Source: an uncultured Saprospiraceae bacterium
Lineage (GTDB): Bacteria > Bacteroidota > Bacteroidia > Chitinophagales > Saprospiraceae
Length of the DNA stretch: 64,000 nt
Assembly (NCBI GenBank): GCA_937997635.1
Contig: CALLFA010000027.1
Coordinates: 49,197-113,196 of the forward strand
Reading direction: 5' to 3'
The notes beneath the pieces are model-generated. The model had not been told where the DNA came from. It was given only the letters and a program-made list of their open reading frames with translations, and did not search any database. The position numbers and the translations under genes are program-made. Position 1 is the first letter of the stretch; the number at the start of each line of letters is the position of its first letter. Positions 51,595 to 61,687 of the stretch are shown here, in pieces.

Positions 51595-53763
51595 TTATAA
51601 TTTGACAAATGAAAAAGCTTGATGTCGCTCTTTATTTATCAATTGAAGAAAGTAAATTCCAGAATTTAGCACTGACACATCTACACTCATCATGTGACTT
51701 GTAGCGCTAGATGCTATGGGTTCGATGGTTTTCACAACAGCACCTAAACTGTTCACAATGTTTAACTTAGTTGGACTATTCACCAACAGCTCATATTCTA
51801 CTGTGAGCACATCACGAATTGGGTTGGGATAAATTTTTATGTCGGTGGCAAAAGCTTCCTCTGTAGTATTGGTTGTCACACAATTAGCATTTATTTGAAA
51901 ATCCATCCACATTATTCTTTGTCTGATAAATTGTTTCAGATAATTTATTTCTGCTAAAAATGTTGGCAATACTCGTGCATTAGGCCAGATATATGTATTC
52001 AGTACCGGCCAGCGGTCGAAATTTTTATTCACGTTTGGTCTCAGAAGTGCTTCCTGTGTGTCAATAAATTGCATAATGCTGTCCAAATGCAAAGGACCTT
52101 CTCGTAAATCAGCCCATCTGCAATTGAGTTCATCCGTAAAGATGCTGCTTTGCATAAATGAATTCCACCAAAATGGATTCCCTAAATCACAATTAAAAGA
52201 ATACATCCATCCTTCTGGGTCTCCGCCTCCACAATAATCTGCATTGCCAAAGGCGATATTAAAATCCCAAACTGGTCCAGCAAACATTTTTCCTCCATCA
52301 CTGTCCTTTTCCTTATAATAATATGAGCTAATCCGGTAAGCATCAACATCTTTGGCCAACTCTTTAATGATAAAATGATCAACAAAAGATCTAACATCGA
52401 TATACTCATCAAATGTTTTACCACCGAATGAACCTCTATCCAAGGCGAATTCAAAACTGTCAATATAAGATTCTATATAATTTGCTTGTTCAGGAGTAAT
52501 GTCACCTCTATTTGGAGACACGTGTTGAAAGCCTATTTTTGTGCCACATCGATTTACAATATCAAAATTTGACCTCCAATCAGGTATTCCTTTGTCTATT
52601 TTAAAGACATAGCCCCCTGTGAGTTCGTCGCCTTCTGTATCCTGTGTTCTTAATCTTGCAATGTTGACTCTATTCTCATCACGTTTAATTCGCTCCATTA
52701 AAACATAAATACCTTCATAGATATCATTTATAAATAGCTCTACATATTGAGTGCGACTGTGATATCCACCCAACTTGTTTGCAAGATTCATGGCGAGCAC
52801 ATTTCTCATCAAGGTCTTATCAGAGTATGGCCCGTGGAGTATAAAATCTTCCTCTGCTGGAAAATCGAGGAAACTTGTGTCAATATCATTCCCATCCCCA
52901 TCTCTTGTCTCAAATGAATAGCCAACCTTGGGGAATAAACCCAATGAAGATTGTCCCCGCTTTTCAACGCCTATGACACCTTCATACTCGTTAAATGAAT
53001 CCTCACTATCGTTCATGCCAGCTGACGAAATAATGCCTATTCTACCAAGTATTTTGGGTTCATCAACAATAGCTCTACCATTGGTATTTATTTTGATAAT
53101 CGGGAATGTCGATTCAATACGATTAATAGGAGCTGAAAACCAGAAAGGCGTGTTTCTATAATCTGTGGTGTTTTCTGCAAAACCAAAAGACAAGTAGAAA
53201 TTTGACGACAAATCAGAACTGGCCAATCCATCAAAATTATGAACTTGGAAGGCCAATACATTAGTTCCCACAGTCAACATATCTTGAATTTCAGCCTTAT
53301 TGAATGAAAATACTTCAGGTTGAGCATTTTGATAAAGGAGTGCTTCGTGCAAGGCAGTAGCCTCTTCATCATAAGTAGGCGGCGTGCCATTCAACAAATC
53401 ACGAGCAATTTCTTGGCCATTCAGATATGCCACAAATCCATCATCATAATCGCCATGGAGTATGGCTTCTTCAATCATGTCGACATCAGTAACATTGAAG
53501 GTATATCTTAAATAAACCGATACTGTTCTTTCTATAACTGTCTGGTCGTCAAAATCACTGTACCCGATGCCACCTCTGCCAGATTTCCATGAAGAATCAT
53601 CAAAATCCAGTGAAGTCCAATCTGATGGAGGTTCTGATTTTCCTTCAAAATAGTGACACTCATCAGAAGCCGACATTGCCATTCGCCATTGTTTGGTTTG
53701 TGCATAACAAACATTGGTCACAGCATAAAACACACAAATAATGAAAAGCTTATTAAACATCAA
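51595..53763 (-). CDS. CotH kinase-family protein with T9SS sorting domain
   Basis: A 722-residue exported protein with signal peptide (1-22). A jelly-roll-type N-terminal domain (about 25-195) is followed by a CotH domain (about 225-620) with KVGYSFETRDGDG, HGPYSDKTLMRNVLA, YVELFINDIYEGIYVLMERI, GYVFKIDKG and the metal-site VWDFNIAFGNADYC. A T9SS type A tail (IYPNPIRDVLTVEYEL...) covers the last 80 or so residues. CotH proteins are atypical kinases that phosphorylate secreted or coat proteins. This one is set up for surface export and may modify neighbouring secreted proteins, which is inference. Confidence 0.9.
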   Translation of the reverse strand: MMFNKLFIICVFYAVTNVCYAQTKQWRMAMSASDECHYFEGKSEPPSDWTSLDFDDSSWKSGRGGIGYSDFDDQTVIERTVSVYLRYTFNVTDVDMIEEAILHGDYDDGFVAYLNGQEIARDLLNGTPPTYDEEATALHEALLYQNAQPEVFSFNKAEIQDMLTVGTNVLAFQVHNFDGLASSDLSSNFYLSFGFAENTTDYRNTPFWFSAPINRIESTFPIIKINTNGRAIVDEPKILGRIGIISSAGMNDSEDSFNEYEGVIGVEKRGQSSLGLFPKVGYSFETRDGDGNDIDTSFLDFPAEEDFILHGPYSDKTLMRNVLAMNLANKLGGYHSRTQYVELFINDIYEGIYVLMERIKRDENRVNIARLRTQDTEGDELTGGYVFKIDKGIPDWRSNFDIVNRCGTKIGFQHVSPNRGDITPEQANYIESYIDSFEFALDRGSFGGKTFDEYIDVRSFVDHFIIKELAKDVDAYRISSYYYKEKDSDGGKMFAGPVWDFNIAFGNADYCGGGDPEGWMYSFNCDLGNPFWWNSFMQSSIFTDELNCRWADLREGPLHLDSIMQFIDTQEALLRPNVNKNFDRWPVLNTYIWPNARVLPTFLAEINYLKQFIRQRIMWMDFQINANCVTTNTTEEAFATDIKIYPNPIRDVLTVEYELLVNSPTKLNIVNSLGAVVKTIEPIASSATSHMMSVDVSVLNSGIYFLQLINKERHQAFSFVKL

Positions 53764-53861
53764 TTTGTTTACAATTGAAATTTAATATAGCTATTCAAAA
53801 TGTATCTGGCTAAGTATGTGGAAGAAAAACCTACCGATATATAAAACTGCTGACAGACTGA

Positions 53862-54506
53862 CTAAAGAATCTTGACTGTCATTGGTACATCTTCTATAGG
53901 TCTATCTTTAATGCCTCCGTCTTTGTGCGTGGGCATCGCCATGATCAAGTCGAGAACATCCAGACCTTCGACTACTTCTCCGAAAATGGTATAATCACCA
54001 TCTAAAAATGGAGAGCCGCCTCTTGCTTTATACCAGGCCTGTTGTTTTGCCGTCAATGGTTTGCCAGATCCTTTCAACTGCTCTTCATTATGTTTATAAC
54101 CTTGAACAATAAAGAATTGACATCCGCTAGACAATCTTTCAGGATTGATGTTATCTGGCAGTCTAGCAGCAGCCAACGCTCCTTTCTTGTGGATGTAATG
54201 AGGGTGAATTTCTGGTTTTAGCTGTACACATCTGTCAACTCCAAGGCCTTGATTAGCCGAAGCATTTATTGAATTAGGGTCGCCACCTTGAGCCATGAAA
54301 AACGGTATGACGCGATGGAATAAGGTCCCATCATACCAACCATTGGATGCGTTTTTGATAAAATTATCTCTATGTATAGGCGTGTCGTTATGGAGTTCAA
54401 TAATCATATCTCCAAACTCTGTACTGATGAGAGCTCTAGTCTTCTGAGAATGCAATCCTCCTAAAAGAAGAATATTAAAAAGTAAAATGATACTCAACTG
54501 TTTCAT
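53862..54506 (-). CDS. Cyclophilin-type peptidyl-prolyl isomerase, exported
   Basis: A 214-residue cyclophilin with signal peptide (1-20, ending LHSQ). Core landmarks are FGDMIIELHNDTPIHRDNF, LFHRVIPFFMAQGGDPNS, GCQFFIVQG and YTIFGEVVEGLDVLD. The active-site Arg is in FHRV. It probably folds exported proteins in the periplasm, fitting its position beside three secreted-protein genes. Confidence 0.93.
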   Translation of the reverse strand: MKQLSIILLFNILLLGGLHSQKTRALISTEFGDMIIELHNDTPIHRDNFIKNASNGWYDGTLFHRVIPFFMAQGGDPNSINASANQGLGVDRCVQLKPEIHPHYIHKKGALAAARLPDNINPERLSSGCQFFIVQGYKHNEEQLKGSGKPLTAKQQAWYKARGGSPFLDGDYTIFGEVVEGLDVLDLIMAMPTHKDGGIKDRPIEDVPMTVKIL

Positions 54507-54623
54507 TATAGAATATTTGTGTTAGTACGATAATAGAATGCGAATTTTTCAAAAACTAAAATTCGAATCAAATTTCAGCTTGTTTTTAAATTTATTTTAA
54601 CGGAGTAATAAGTGAGGATAGCA

Positions 54624-55208
54624 CTACCAGCTCAATTGCTTTATCGCTTTTGTGTTCTGAACAAAGAACTCATAACCTGAATAAAGCGTAATCGAGGTTA
54701 CCCAGATGATAAGTACCATGACAATGGCATTAAACCCAGAAATACTGATGACCTGTTGTAGTGGTATTTTAAAAATCAACATCATATATATAATAACAAC
54801 ACTACAGACTTGTGAAGCTGTTTTAAATTTTCCAGATTGAATAGAGGCGATGACAACTTTCTTAGACAATAATAATAAGCGAATTACGGTAAGGAGTATT
54901 TCTCTAAATGCAATGATTATCGCTAATACCAAAGGAACAACACCTTTATAACTAAAGATGAATAAGATTCCAAGTATTAAAATTTTATCAGCTATAGGAT
55001 CGACTATCTTACCAAAACTTGAAATGGTATTCCATTTACGAGCTAAGTATCCATCTAGGTAATCAGTAGCCGCAGCTAATACAAACAAGCCCAATGATAT
55101 AGAAAGATGAAGTTGACTAAAGGTCATTGCCATATAAAAACAAAGAAACGCAATGAATATCCGAATGATTGATAGGAAGTTAGGTATTTGTCTTTTTATT
55201 GGATTCAA
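54624..55208 (-). CDS. pgsA: CDP-diacylglycerol-glycerol-3-phosphate phosphatidyltransferase
   Basis: A 194-residue integral membrane enzyme. The CDP-alcohol phosphotransferase signature D-x2-D-G-x2-A-R-x8-G-x3-D-x3-D is complete (starting TDYLDGYLAR). It makes phosphatidylglycerol phosphate. Several membrane helices surround the motif. A PssA or other CDP-alcohol transferase role is less likely given size and motif spacing. Confidence 0.85.
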   Translation of the reverse strand: MNPIKRQIPNFLSIIRIFIAFLCFYMAMTFSQLHLSISLGLFVLAAATDYLDGYLARKWNTISSFGKIVDPIADKILILGILFIFSYKGVVPLVLAIIIAFREILLTVIRLLLLSKKVVIASIQSGKFKTASQVCSVVIIYMMLIFKIPLQQVISISGFNAIVMVLIIWVTSITLYSGYEFFVQNTKAIKQLSW

Positions 55209-55325
55209 AATCAGTTATCTATGGTTTTATGACGTGAAATCTTGATAAAAATAACACAAAGGATAATAAAATACCTATTTTTTTTCCATATCGAGATTTA
55301 ACAGTCATGCTACCACTAAATAAAC

Positions 55326-55333
55326 TACTTTTG
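55326..55333 (+). promoter_or_regulatory. Putative -7 box of typA
   Basis: TACTTTTG matches TAnnTTTG exactly and ends 19 bases before the typA start, implying a short leader. The -33 element is not clear. Confidence 0.45.
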
Positions 55334-55352
55334 CACGCTGAATTGACAAACA

Positions 55353-57164
55353 ATGCAAAATATTAGAAATATTGCCATTATCGCACACGTTGATCATGGT
55401 AAGACAACACTTGTAGACAAGTTACTATTAGCTGGTAAATTATTCAAGGATCACGAGAAACCGGGTGAATTGATTATGGATAGCAATGATCTTGAAAAAG
55501 AGCGTGGCATCACCATTTTGGCTAAAAATGTCTCAGTAACCTATAAAGACACTAAAATCAACATCATAGATACACCTGGTCACGCTGATTTCGGTGGTGA
55601 AGTAGAACGTGTTCTCAATATGGCTGATGGCGTCTTGCTACTGGTTGATGCCTTTGAAGGCCCGATGCCCCAAACGCGTTTCGTTCTACAAAAAGCGCTA
55701 GAATTAGGCTTAAAACCGATCGTTGTTGTCAATAAAGTCGACAAAGAGAATTGCACACCAGACGAAGCCGTTGACAAAGTGTTTGACCTTATGGTCTCCC
55801 TTGACGCCACTGAGGAACAGTTGGACTTCCCTATTGTCTTTGGATCTGCTAAGCACGGCTGGATGGCTGATGATTGGAAAGAACCTGCACAAGACATTAA
55901 TCATTTGATCGATGTTATCCTAGAGCATGTCCCAGAGCCACAAGTTGAAGAAGGCAATTTGCAGATGCTTATCACTTCGTTAGACTATTCGTCTTACACA
56001 GGGAGAATTGCCATCGGTCGTGTACAACGTGGTATGCTGAAAGGTACTGGCCAAGTGAATTTGATCAAAAGAGATGGTTCGATGACAAAAACTCAAGTCA
56101 AAGAACTGTTTGTATTTGAAGGCTTTGAGAAAAGAAAAGTAGACGCTGTAGAAGCTGGTGAGATTTGCGCGATCATGGGTCTAGATGGTTTTGAAATTGG
56201 CGACACTGTTGCTGATGTGGAAGCTCCTGAGGCATTGCCTACGATTAAGATAGACGAGCCTACGATGAGTATGCTGTTTACCATCAACGATTCACCGTTT
56301 TTTGGAAAGGAAGGTAAATTTGTCACTTCTAGACATATAAAAGAAAGATTAGAAAAAGAGCTAGAGAAAAATCTGGCACTCAGAGTTGACGCTGGAGAAA
56401 CTGCAGATTCTTTCATCGTCTATGGTAGAGGCGTGCTCCACTTGTCAGTATTGATAGAAACGATGAGACGCGAAGGGTATGAACTTCAGATTGGACAGCC
56501 GCAAGTCATACTTAAGTCAATTGATGGAGTTAAAAATGAACCAGTTGAGGAATTGACCATTGACTTACCAAGTGAATTGAGTGGAAAAGCGATAGAATCT
56601 GTGACCAATAGAAAAGGTGAGATGTTGAGTATGGAACAAAAAATGGACCGTACGATACTCCAATTCATCATTCCATCTAGAGGAATCATCGGACTGAGAA
56701 ATTACTTGCTCACAGCAACTGCAGGTCAGGCCATCATGTCCCACAGATACAAAGAATATCAGCCATTTAAAGGCCCAATCCCAGGGCGGATAAACGGATC
56801 GATCATCAGTATGGAAACAGGTAAGTCAATTCCATTTAGTTTGAATAATCTACAAGACAGAGGCAAGTTTTTTGTCTTTCCTAATGAAGATGTCTACGAA
56901 GGTCAAGTGATAGGCGAAAATACGAGAAGTACTGATCTTGATGTCAATGTCACCAAAACTAAGAAGTTGACTAACATGCGATCTTCTGGCGCTGATGATA
57001 AGGTGAAACTTGCTCCACCTATCAAGTTTAGCTTAGAAGAGGCTTTAGAATACATCAAGGGAGATGAATATGTAGAAGTGACGCCAGAATCCCTGCGCAT
57101 CAGAAAGATATTTTTGAAGGAGCATGATCGTAAGCGGGCTAAGAAGCAGTTGGCAACGTCATAA
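55353..57164 (+). CDS. typA: Ribosome-associated GTPase TypA/BipA
   Basis: A 603-residue translational GTPase. G-domain motifs are AHVDHGKTTL, RGITI, DTPGHADFGGEV, NKVDK and GSAKHGW, with EF-G-like domains II, III and V (RGVLHLSVLIETMRREGYELQIGQPQVI) and the BipA-specific C-terminus (GLRNYLLTATAGQAIMSHR). It binds the 70S ribosome and affects assembly and stress or cold growth. Full length and ordinary. Confidence 0.96.
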   Translation: MQNIRNIAIIAHVDHGKTTLVDKLLLAGKLFKDHEKPGELIMDSNDLEKERGITILAKNVSVTYKDTKINIIDTPGHADFGGEVERVLNMADGVLLLVDAFEGPMPQTRFVLQKALELGLKPIVVVNKVDKENCTPDEAVDKVFDLMVSLDATEEQLDFPIVFGSAKHGWMADDWKEPAQDINHLIDVILEHVPEPQVEEGNLQMLITSLDYSSYTGRIAIGRVQRGMLKGTGQVNLIKRDGSMTKTQVKELFVFEGFEKRKVDAVEAGEICAIMGLDGFEIGDTVADVEAPEALPTIKIDEPTMSMLFTINDSPFFGKEGKFVTSRHIKERLEKELEKNLALRVDAGETADSFIVYGRGVLHLSVLIETMRREGYELQIGQPQVILKSIDGVKNEPVEELTIDLPSELSGKAIESVTNRKGEMLSMEQKMDRTILQFIIPSRGIIGLRNYLLTATAGQAIMSHRYKEYQPFKGPIPGRINGSIISMETGKSIPFSLNNLQDRGKFFVFPNEDVYEGQVIGENTRSTDLDVNVTKTKKLTNMRSSGADDKVKLAPPIKFSLEEALEYIKGDEYVEVTPESLRIRKIFLKEHDRKRAKKQLATS

Positions 57165-57335
57165 GCTATAGTAAGACTGCCAGGACTGGTAGAATTAATA
57201 CTTTATAGTAAATGTAAGCGTAGTCGTTGGTATTTAGCTTACCAATCACTGTTGTGCTTGGATAAGGTAATGGCCACCCTATAAGTCGATAGCTGCCCAA
57301 CGCCTCTATCGTGAGCGCACGAATAGCGAATCGCC

Positions 57336-58697
57336 CTACCCCATAAACGTCTTATACAAGCCATAAACCGCAATCGTGAGAATAACCACTATACTTACCC
57401 ACAGTGAAAAATCGTAGAGCTTTGAAGGCAAAAATGCGTTAGGTGTCATCTTATATCGAAAATAGATGCCTACATATATAATCAGTAATAAAAGTACGGA
57501 GGTAATGATGCCACCAAAAATGACCATCATAACTGGTAATTTGACAAATAAGAAAATCAGAAACCACCCAGCTGGCAATGCGCAAGCAAGTAATTTAATC
57601 GTCCTATTTCTTTGCTTATTATCTAAAAAGTCGATCCAACCAACCTGACCAAAGATATCTGCATATTGCCTTGTCCATGCTGCCAATGCTGAAAACAGTG
57701 TGGAAAAAAGAACAATGAAAGCACCTATCAAAAAGACTTGCTTGGCACCATCTCCAAGTGTTTCTGTATAAATAGAGGATAATGTTTCGATCATACCATA
57801 ACTTTCAGGAATCTGACCTGATTGATACAATACCGACGCCCCAAGAATGTAAAACGCAGCCGTCATCAGCGTGTAAACAATCATAGCGAAAATGGCGTCC
57901 AAGTGCATGACTTTGATCCATCCATGTGCTCTAGCTCGCCATTCTTCCGTATCTTCTCTAGGGCCTACATACTGTCCGTATCCTTTTTCCAAACACCAAT
58001 ATGTGTAGTGGATGATTTCGTCAGCACCGACTCCTGTAATGCCAAATGCACCAAATGCAATGGCTACAGCAGCTGAAGGCAATCCAAACTGCAAGCCACC
58101 AATAATGTCGTTGAAAGAAAACTGGTAAGAGGTATACTGCAAGAAGTAAAGGGACGTGAATGTCAGGATCGTAAACAGGCCTATCATAACAATAGACACT
58201 TTTTCGATCAAAAGATAATAGCCTTTGTATACCAGTAGGGCAACAAAAATGGCAGCCAATACACCCCACATGCTTATTGAAATAGCTGGGAAAGCCATAT
58301 TAGCAGTGATGGCAACACCACCAATAATGCCCCCAAGTTGAGTAAACTTAACAAGCATTAAAAGCAGGATGGTCCAGACAGTCCAATGCCCTTTGCCAAT
58401 TCTTGGTCCCGGCAATTTGTTGAATGAAGCGATCGCTGTTTCACCATAGAGAATAGCATGTTTACCAAACTCCAACTGTAATGCCACTTTGACGACGCAG
58501 CTAATCAAGATGATCCACAATGTGATGAAGCCTGCCTTAGCTCCTAGAGTAGTTGTGGCAATCAATTCTCCAGATCCGACAATGGAGGCTGATAAAATGA
58601 ACCCTGGACCTAAATGTTTCAGTCGTCCCCAGAAGGTAGTTGGCGGCTGTAAAATGTTGTCTGCATTTAGTAAGTATGGATTTTCGATTGGTGACAT
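57336..58697 (-). CDS. Nramp-related transporter with altered metal motif
   Basis: A 453-residue protein with about 11 membrane helices and the Nramp start LGPGFILSASIVGSGELIATT. In canonical Nramp the TM1 metal motif is DPGN and TM6 has MPH. Here TM1 reads GSGE and TM6 reads GVGADEIIHY, so both metal-binding sites are changed while helices are kept. It belongs to the non-canonical Nramp-related clade of bacteria, whose cargo is not settled. Divalent metal uptake cannot be assumed. It is divergent from the LamG gene, 47 bases apart. Confidence 0.85.
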   Translation of the reverse strand: MSPIENPYLLNADNILQPPTTFWGRLKHLGPGFILSASIVGSGELIATTTLGAKAGFITLWIILISCVVKVALQLEFGKHAILYGETAIASFNKLPGPRIGKGHWTVWTILLLMLVKFTQLGGIIGGVAITANMAFPAISISMWGVLAAIFVALLVYKGYYLLIEKVSIVMIGLFTILTFTSLYFLQYTSYQFSFNDIIGGLQFGLPSAAVAIAFGAFGITGVGADEIIHYTYWCLEKGYGQYVGPREDTEEWRARAHGWIKVMHLDAIFAMIVYTLMTAAFYILGASVLYQSGQIPESYGMIETLSSIYTETLGDGAKQVFLIGAFIVLFSTLFSALAAWTRQYADIFGQVGWIDFLDNKQRNRTIKLLACALPAGWFLIFLFVKLPVMMVIFGGIITSVLLLLIIYVGIYFRYKMTPNAFLPSKLYDFSLWVSIVVILTIAVYGLYKTFMG

Positions 58698-58744
58698 TAA
58701 GTAAAAGTTAGTAAAAATTAGTTGTAACCATCTCAGAAGATCGA

Positions 58745-59776
58745 ATGATATTAGTAGTAAAGAGATCTTTCATGCACCCGAGGTATTTTTCATATTTTGT
58801 TAGGGTGAGATTAAAGATTACATTTTTATCATACTTATTTGTTCTTGTCATCAACTCCTTTGCTCAAGTGTCTAGCGAGGATTTAATCCTATATCTAGAT
58901 TTTGACAATAGTGTTATTGAAGACAAGTCTGGTTTAGGCCATTCTGTCGTTAACAATGGCGCTGACCTGGATCAAGGAATCGAAGGACAAGGGTTACATT
59001 TAAATGGAAATAACGCTTATCTCTCTGTTGAATCTAATGCAAATCTTTTGGTGCCTGATCAAGTCACCTGTAGCATATGGTATAGACACGAACAGCAAAA
59101 TGATCCTGTTTCGTTTTATTCACTCATCGAGCAAAGTGCAGATGAATCCGGAGGACACTCACGTTATGGTACTTGGCTACGAGGAAATAGCTTTTGGGGC
59201 TGTATCGAGCCTGACGACTGTCCTGATGGGAGGCAACTTTGCCAAAGATGTATTGACATTCCAGTTAATCTTATAGAAGGTCAATGGCATCATCTAGCCT
59301 TCAGTTATGACAACAGTACGATGAAATTGTTTATAGACGGAGAGTTGGTTTCTGAAAATACGTTTAGTCCCCCTACTGGAATATCAACCAGAAATTATCC
59401 CATGACCATAGGAACGGATGTCTATGATCCAAATCCTGTCTTCTTAAACGGTATAATAGATGAAATAAGAGTGTATAAACGAGCTTTGAGTGATAATGAG
59501 ATTGAGCAACTTGCAGCAGAATTCATGACGACAAATACCTTGTCAATTAGTGAGTTATCGTTCTCACTATATCCAAATCCTTCAGATGGGGTCATTCGAT
59601 TTGATATTGATCATATTGAAGGCATCAATGTAGTCGTATATGATGTACATGCCAGGCAGGTATCTAAACTTACATATGATGACCACATTGACTTATCTTT
59701 CTTGGATAAAGGCATCTATTTTTTACGATTCAACATTTTGGAAAAGTTGTATATGACCAAGGTCTTTATAGACTAA
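58745..59776 (+). CDS. LamG-domain secreted protein with T9SS sorting domain
   Basis: A 343-residue exported protein. The ATG at 58772 is an alternative start. Both precede a signal segment ending SFAQ. A LamG/concanavalin-like domain (about 45-255) shows YLDFDNSVIEDKSGLGH, VTCSIWYRHE, WHHLAFSYDNSTMKLFIDGELV and GIIDEIRVYKRALSDNEI. A T9SS type A tail of about 75 residues follows (LYPNPSDGVIRFDI...). It is likely a carbohydrate-binding or adhesive surface protein. Confidence 0.9.
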   Translation: MILVVKRSFMHPRYFSYFVRVRLKITFLSYLFVLVINSFAQVSSEDLILYLDFDNSVIEDKSGLGHSVVNNGADLDQGIEGQGLHLNGNNAYLSVESNANLLVPDQVTCSIWYRHEQQNDPVSFYSLIEQSADESGGHSRYGTWLRGNSFWGCIEPDDCPDGRQLCQRCIDIPVNLIEGQWHHLAFSYDNSTMKLFIDGELVSENTFSPPTGISTRNYPMTIGTDVYDPNPVFLNGIIDEIRVYKRALSDNEIEQLAAEFMTTNTLSISELSFSLYPNPSDGVIRFDIDHIEGINVVVYDVHARQVSKLTYDDHIDLSFLDKGIYFLRFNILEKLYMTKVFID

Positions 59777-59966
59777 TAACGCACTTTGAGCAGGCAATAG
59801 TTACAGCAAAATCAGTAGATCTACACCAATTTAAATTATGTTATAATCACAATGGATCAATTAACAAATCAATTAAACATATAACTTATTTGTCAATATT
59901 TAATACAACATATATTGAGTTTTTAAATATTCTTACAAATTATATTTGATTGATCAAATTGGTAAA

Positions 59967-60806
59967 TTAGAGCTCTAACTTGATGTTTTCACCTCTCTTT
60001 ATTGTCCCGTCAGACTCAGGATATACATTCATGCCGAACATGACAGAATTGTCAATTTTTCTGTAGGTTGACAACGTTTGCAAAGGCTCTTTGAATACTT
60101 CGCCAGTCTCTAGATCAGTGTTTATGACAATGCATCTTCCGCATTGTTTGACTGTTATAAATTTGAGGTTTTCGGTTTGAAAAGATTTAGCCAGATCTTC
60201 ACCATGAGCTGGGCATTCATCAATAAGAATATTGGTTCGAAATCGATCAGCTTTGACTGGTTTTTCTAGCTTTTCATTTAAATGATCTATAGAAGCTTGG
60301 CTTAGAATGAGTAGTGGATATCCATCAGCAAATCTGACTGGAATTTGTACCGATTTAACCTCTTTCTGCCTTTTAAATGCTTGGCCTACAGTGACTAATC
60401 TTAATTTGCCTCCAATCCTACTTGAAAGCCACTCATCCATGATTCTATCCGTTGATTGCGCTATCACATCTGAACCCCACACTGATGTCTTAATCTCGTC
60501 TGTGCCTCTTAGACCTGCTGGAATCCTCATGATGTCTCCATTGCTATTATCCCTAATTGACAAATATTCATTGGAAATGAAGGAATCAAATTGCGTTAAA
60601 ATCGGACGCTCTCTTAGTGTGACGAAGGTTCCGTTTTCGTCGACGATCATCCAGTTTCGGTCATACTCAATGCCATAATCAAGGACCTTAGCTTCCTCCA
60701 GTAATTCAGCTCCCAGTGCTTTTACAGGATATCTATAAATTGCTTTTATGACTGCCATTACTTCTTTACAAATTAGAAATGTTCTGAACTTTTGAAAGAT
60801 AGCCAA
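59967..60806 (-). CDS. MOSC-domain protein (YcbX/mARC-like)
   Basis: The 279-residue frame opens at 60806, but the Met at 60758 (MAVIKAIYRYPVKALGAE) is the usual start of this family, giving 263 residues. An N-terminal MOSC beta-barrel (YDRNWMIVDENGTFVTLRERP) and a C-terminal MOSC domain follow, with the VKQCGRCIVINTD...TLSTYR region that carries the conserved Cys. Such proteins hold molybdenum cofactor and reduce N-hydroxylated compounds. A partner reductase is not adjacent. It is divergent from the BadF-type kinase gene. Confidence 0.87.
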   Translation of the reverse strand: MAIFQKFRTFLICKEVMAVIKAIYRYPVKALGAELLEEAKVLDYGIEYDRNWMIVDENGTFVTLRERPILTQFDSFISNEYLSIRDNSNGDIMRIPAGLRGTDEIKTSVWGSDVIAQSTDRIMDEWLSSRIGGKLRLVTVGQAFKRQKEVKSVQIPVRFADGYPLLILSQASIDHLNEKLEKPVKADRFRTNILIDECPAHGEDLAKSFQTENLKFITVKQCGRCIVINTDLETGEVFKEPLQTLSTYRKIDNSVMFGMNVYPESDGTIKRGENIKLEL

Positions 60807-60850
60807 TTCCAGTCAAATAGAATGTATTCCTATCTTTAGATTTGTAAATA

Positions 60851-61687
60851 ATGAAAACAATCATCATAGACAGTGGAGGCACCACATCCGATTGGGCTGT
60901 GCTTGAACAAGGACATGTCATAGATGTATTTGTCACCGAGGGAATGCATCCGATGAAGAATGAGTTAAATTCCATTATTAATAACACGTTTAGCGCTCAT
61001 CAGTCCCTTAAAGGAGCCAATACAATCCACTTTTATGGTGCAGGGACTAGTTCAAAACACTTGATCAACAGAATCAGAGAATCCTTTAAAGATCAAGCCA
61101 TTGCGAGCCAACAGCTTCATATTGAAAGTGATCTACTAGCCGCAGCAAGGGCATTATGTGGCACTAATCAAGGGATAGTTTGTATTCTTGGTACGGGTAG
61201 TAATTCGGCTTTATATGATGGCGTTTCTCTAACTAAATGGGTATCAAGTGGCGGGTATTTACTTGGTGACGAAGGAAGTGGGTACCATTTATCTAAAACA
61301 ATGATAATCAATTATTTACGGGGAATGCTGTCTGAAGAGAGTACGTCAATTCTGCGCAAGCATTTTGAAGACAATGATGTAGATCTGCTGACTGCTATTT
61401 ATACGTCTGTAAATCCTAATGCCTATATCGCATCATTTACACAATTACTTTCGTTACTTAGTGAAACTGACCGACACAACTGTATAGCACCTTGTTTTGA
61501 CGAATTTATCCAAAAGAGGATACTTCCGCTTTATGAATCTGGTATTGGACTTTATTTCACTGGTTCAATATCATTTCATTTCAAAAAAGAGCTTGAAGAA
61601 GCCTTGAAAACAGTTAATTTGCAGAGCGAAAAGGTTGAACCCAAACCAATAGAAGCTCTCATTGAATATCATATAGAGAATCTATGA
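60851..61687 (+). CDS. BadF/BcrA/GlcNAc-kinase-type ATPase
   Basis: A 278-residue ASKHA-fold protein with the phosphate-1 motif DSGGTTSDWAVLE, LGTGSNSALYDG and GYLLGDEGSGYHLSK. It matches the single-domain N-acetylglucosamine kinase-like branch of the BadF/BadG family and so probably phosphorylates an amino sugar. A TAGATTTG box ends six bases before the ATG, which would imply an almost leaderless message. The stop overlaps the pfkA start by four bases. Confidence 0.87.
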   Translation: MKTIIIDSGGTTSDWAVLEQGHVIDVFVTEGMHPMKNELNSIINNTFSAHQSLKGANTIHFYGAGTSSKHLINRIRESFKDQAIASQQLHIESDLLAAARALCGTNQGIVCILGTGSNSALYDGVSLTKWVSSGGYLLGDEGSGYHLSKTMIINYLRGMLSEESTSILRKHFEDNDVDLLTAIYTSVNPNAYIASFTQLLSLLSETDRHNCIAPCFDEFIQKRILPLYESGIGLYFTGSISFHFKKELEEALKTVNLQSEKVEPKPIEALIEYHIENL

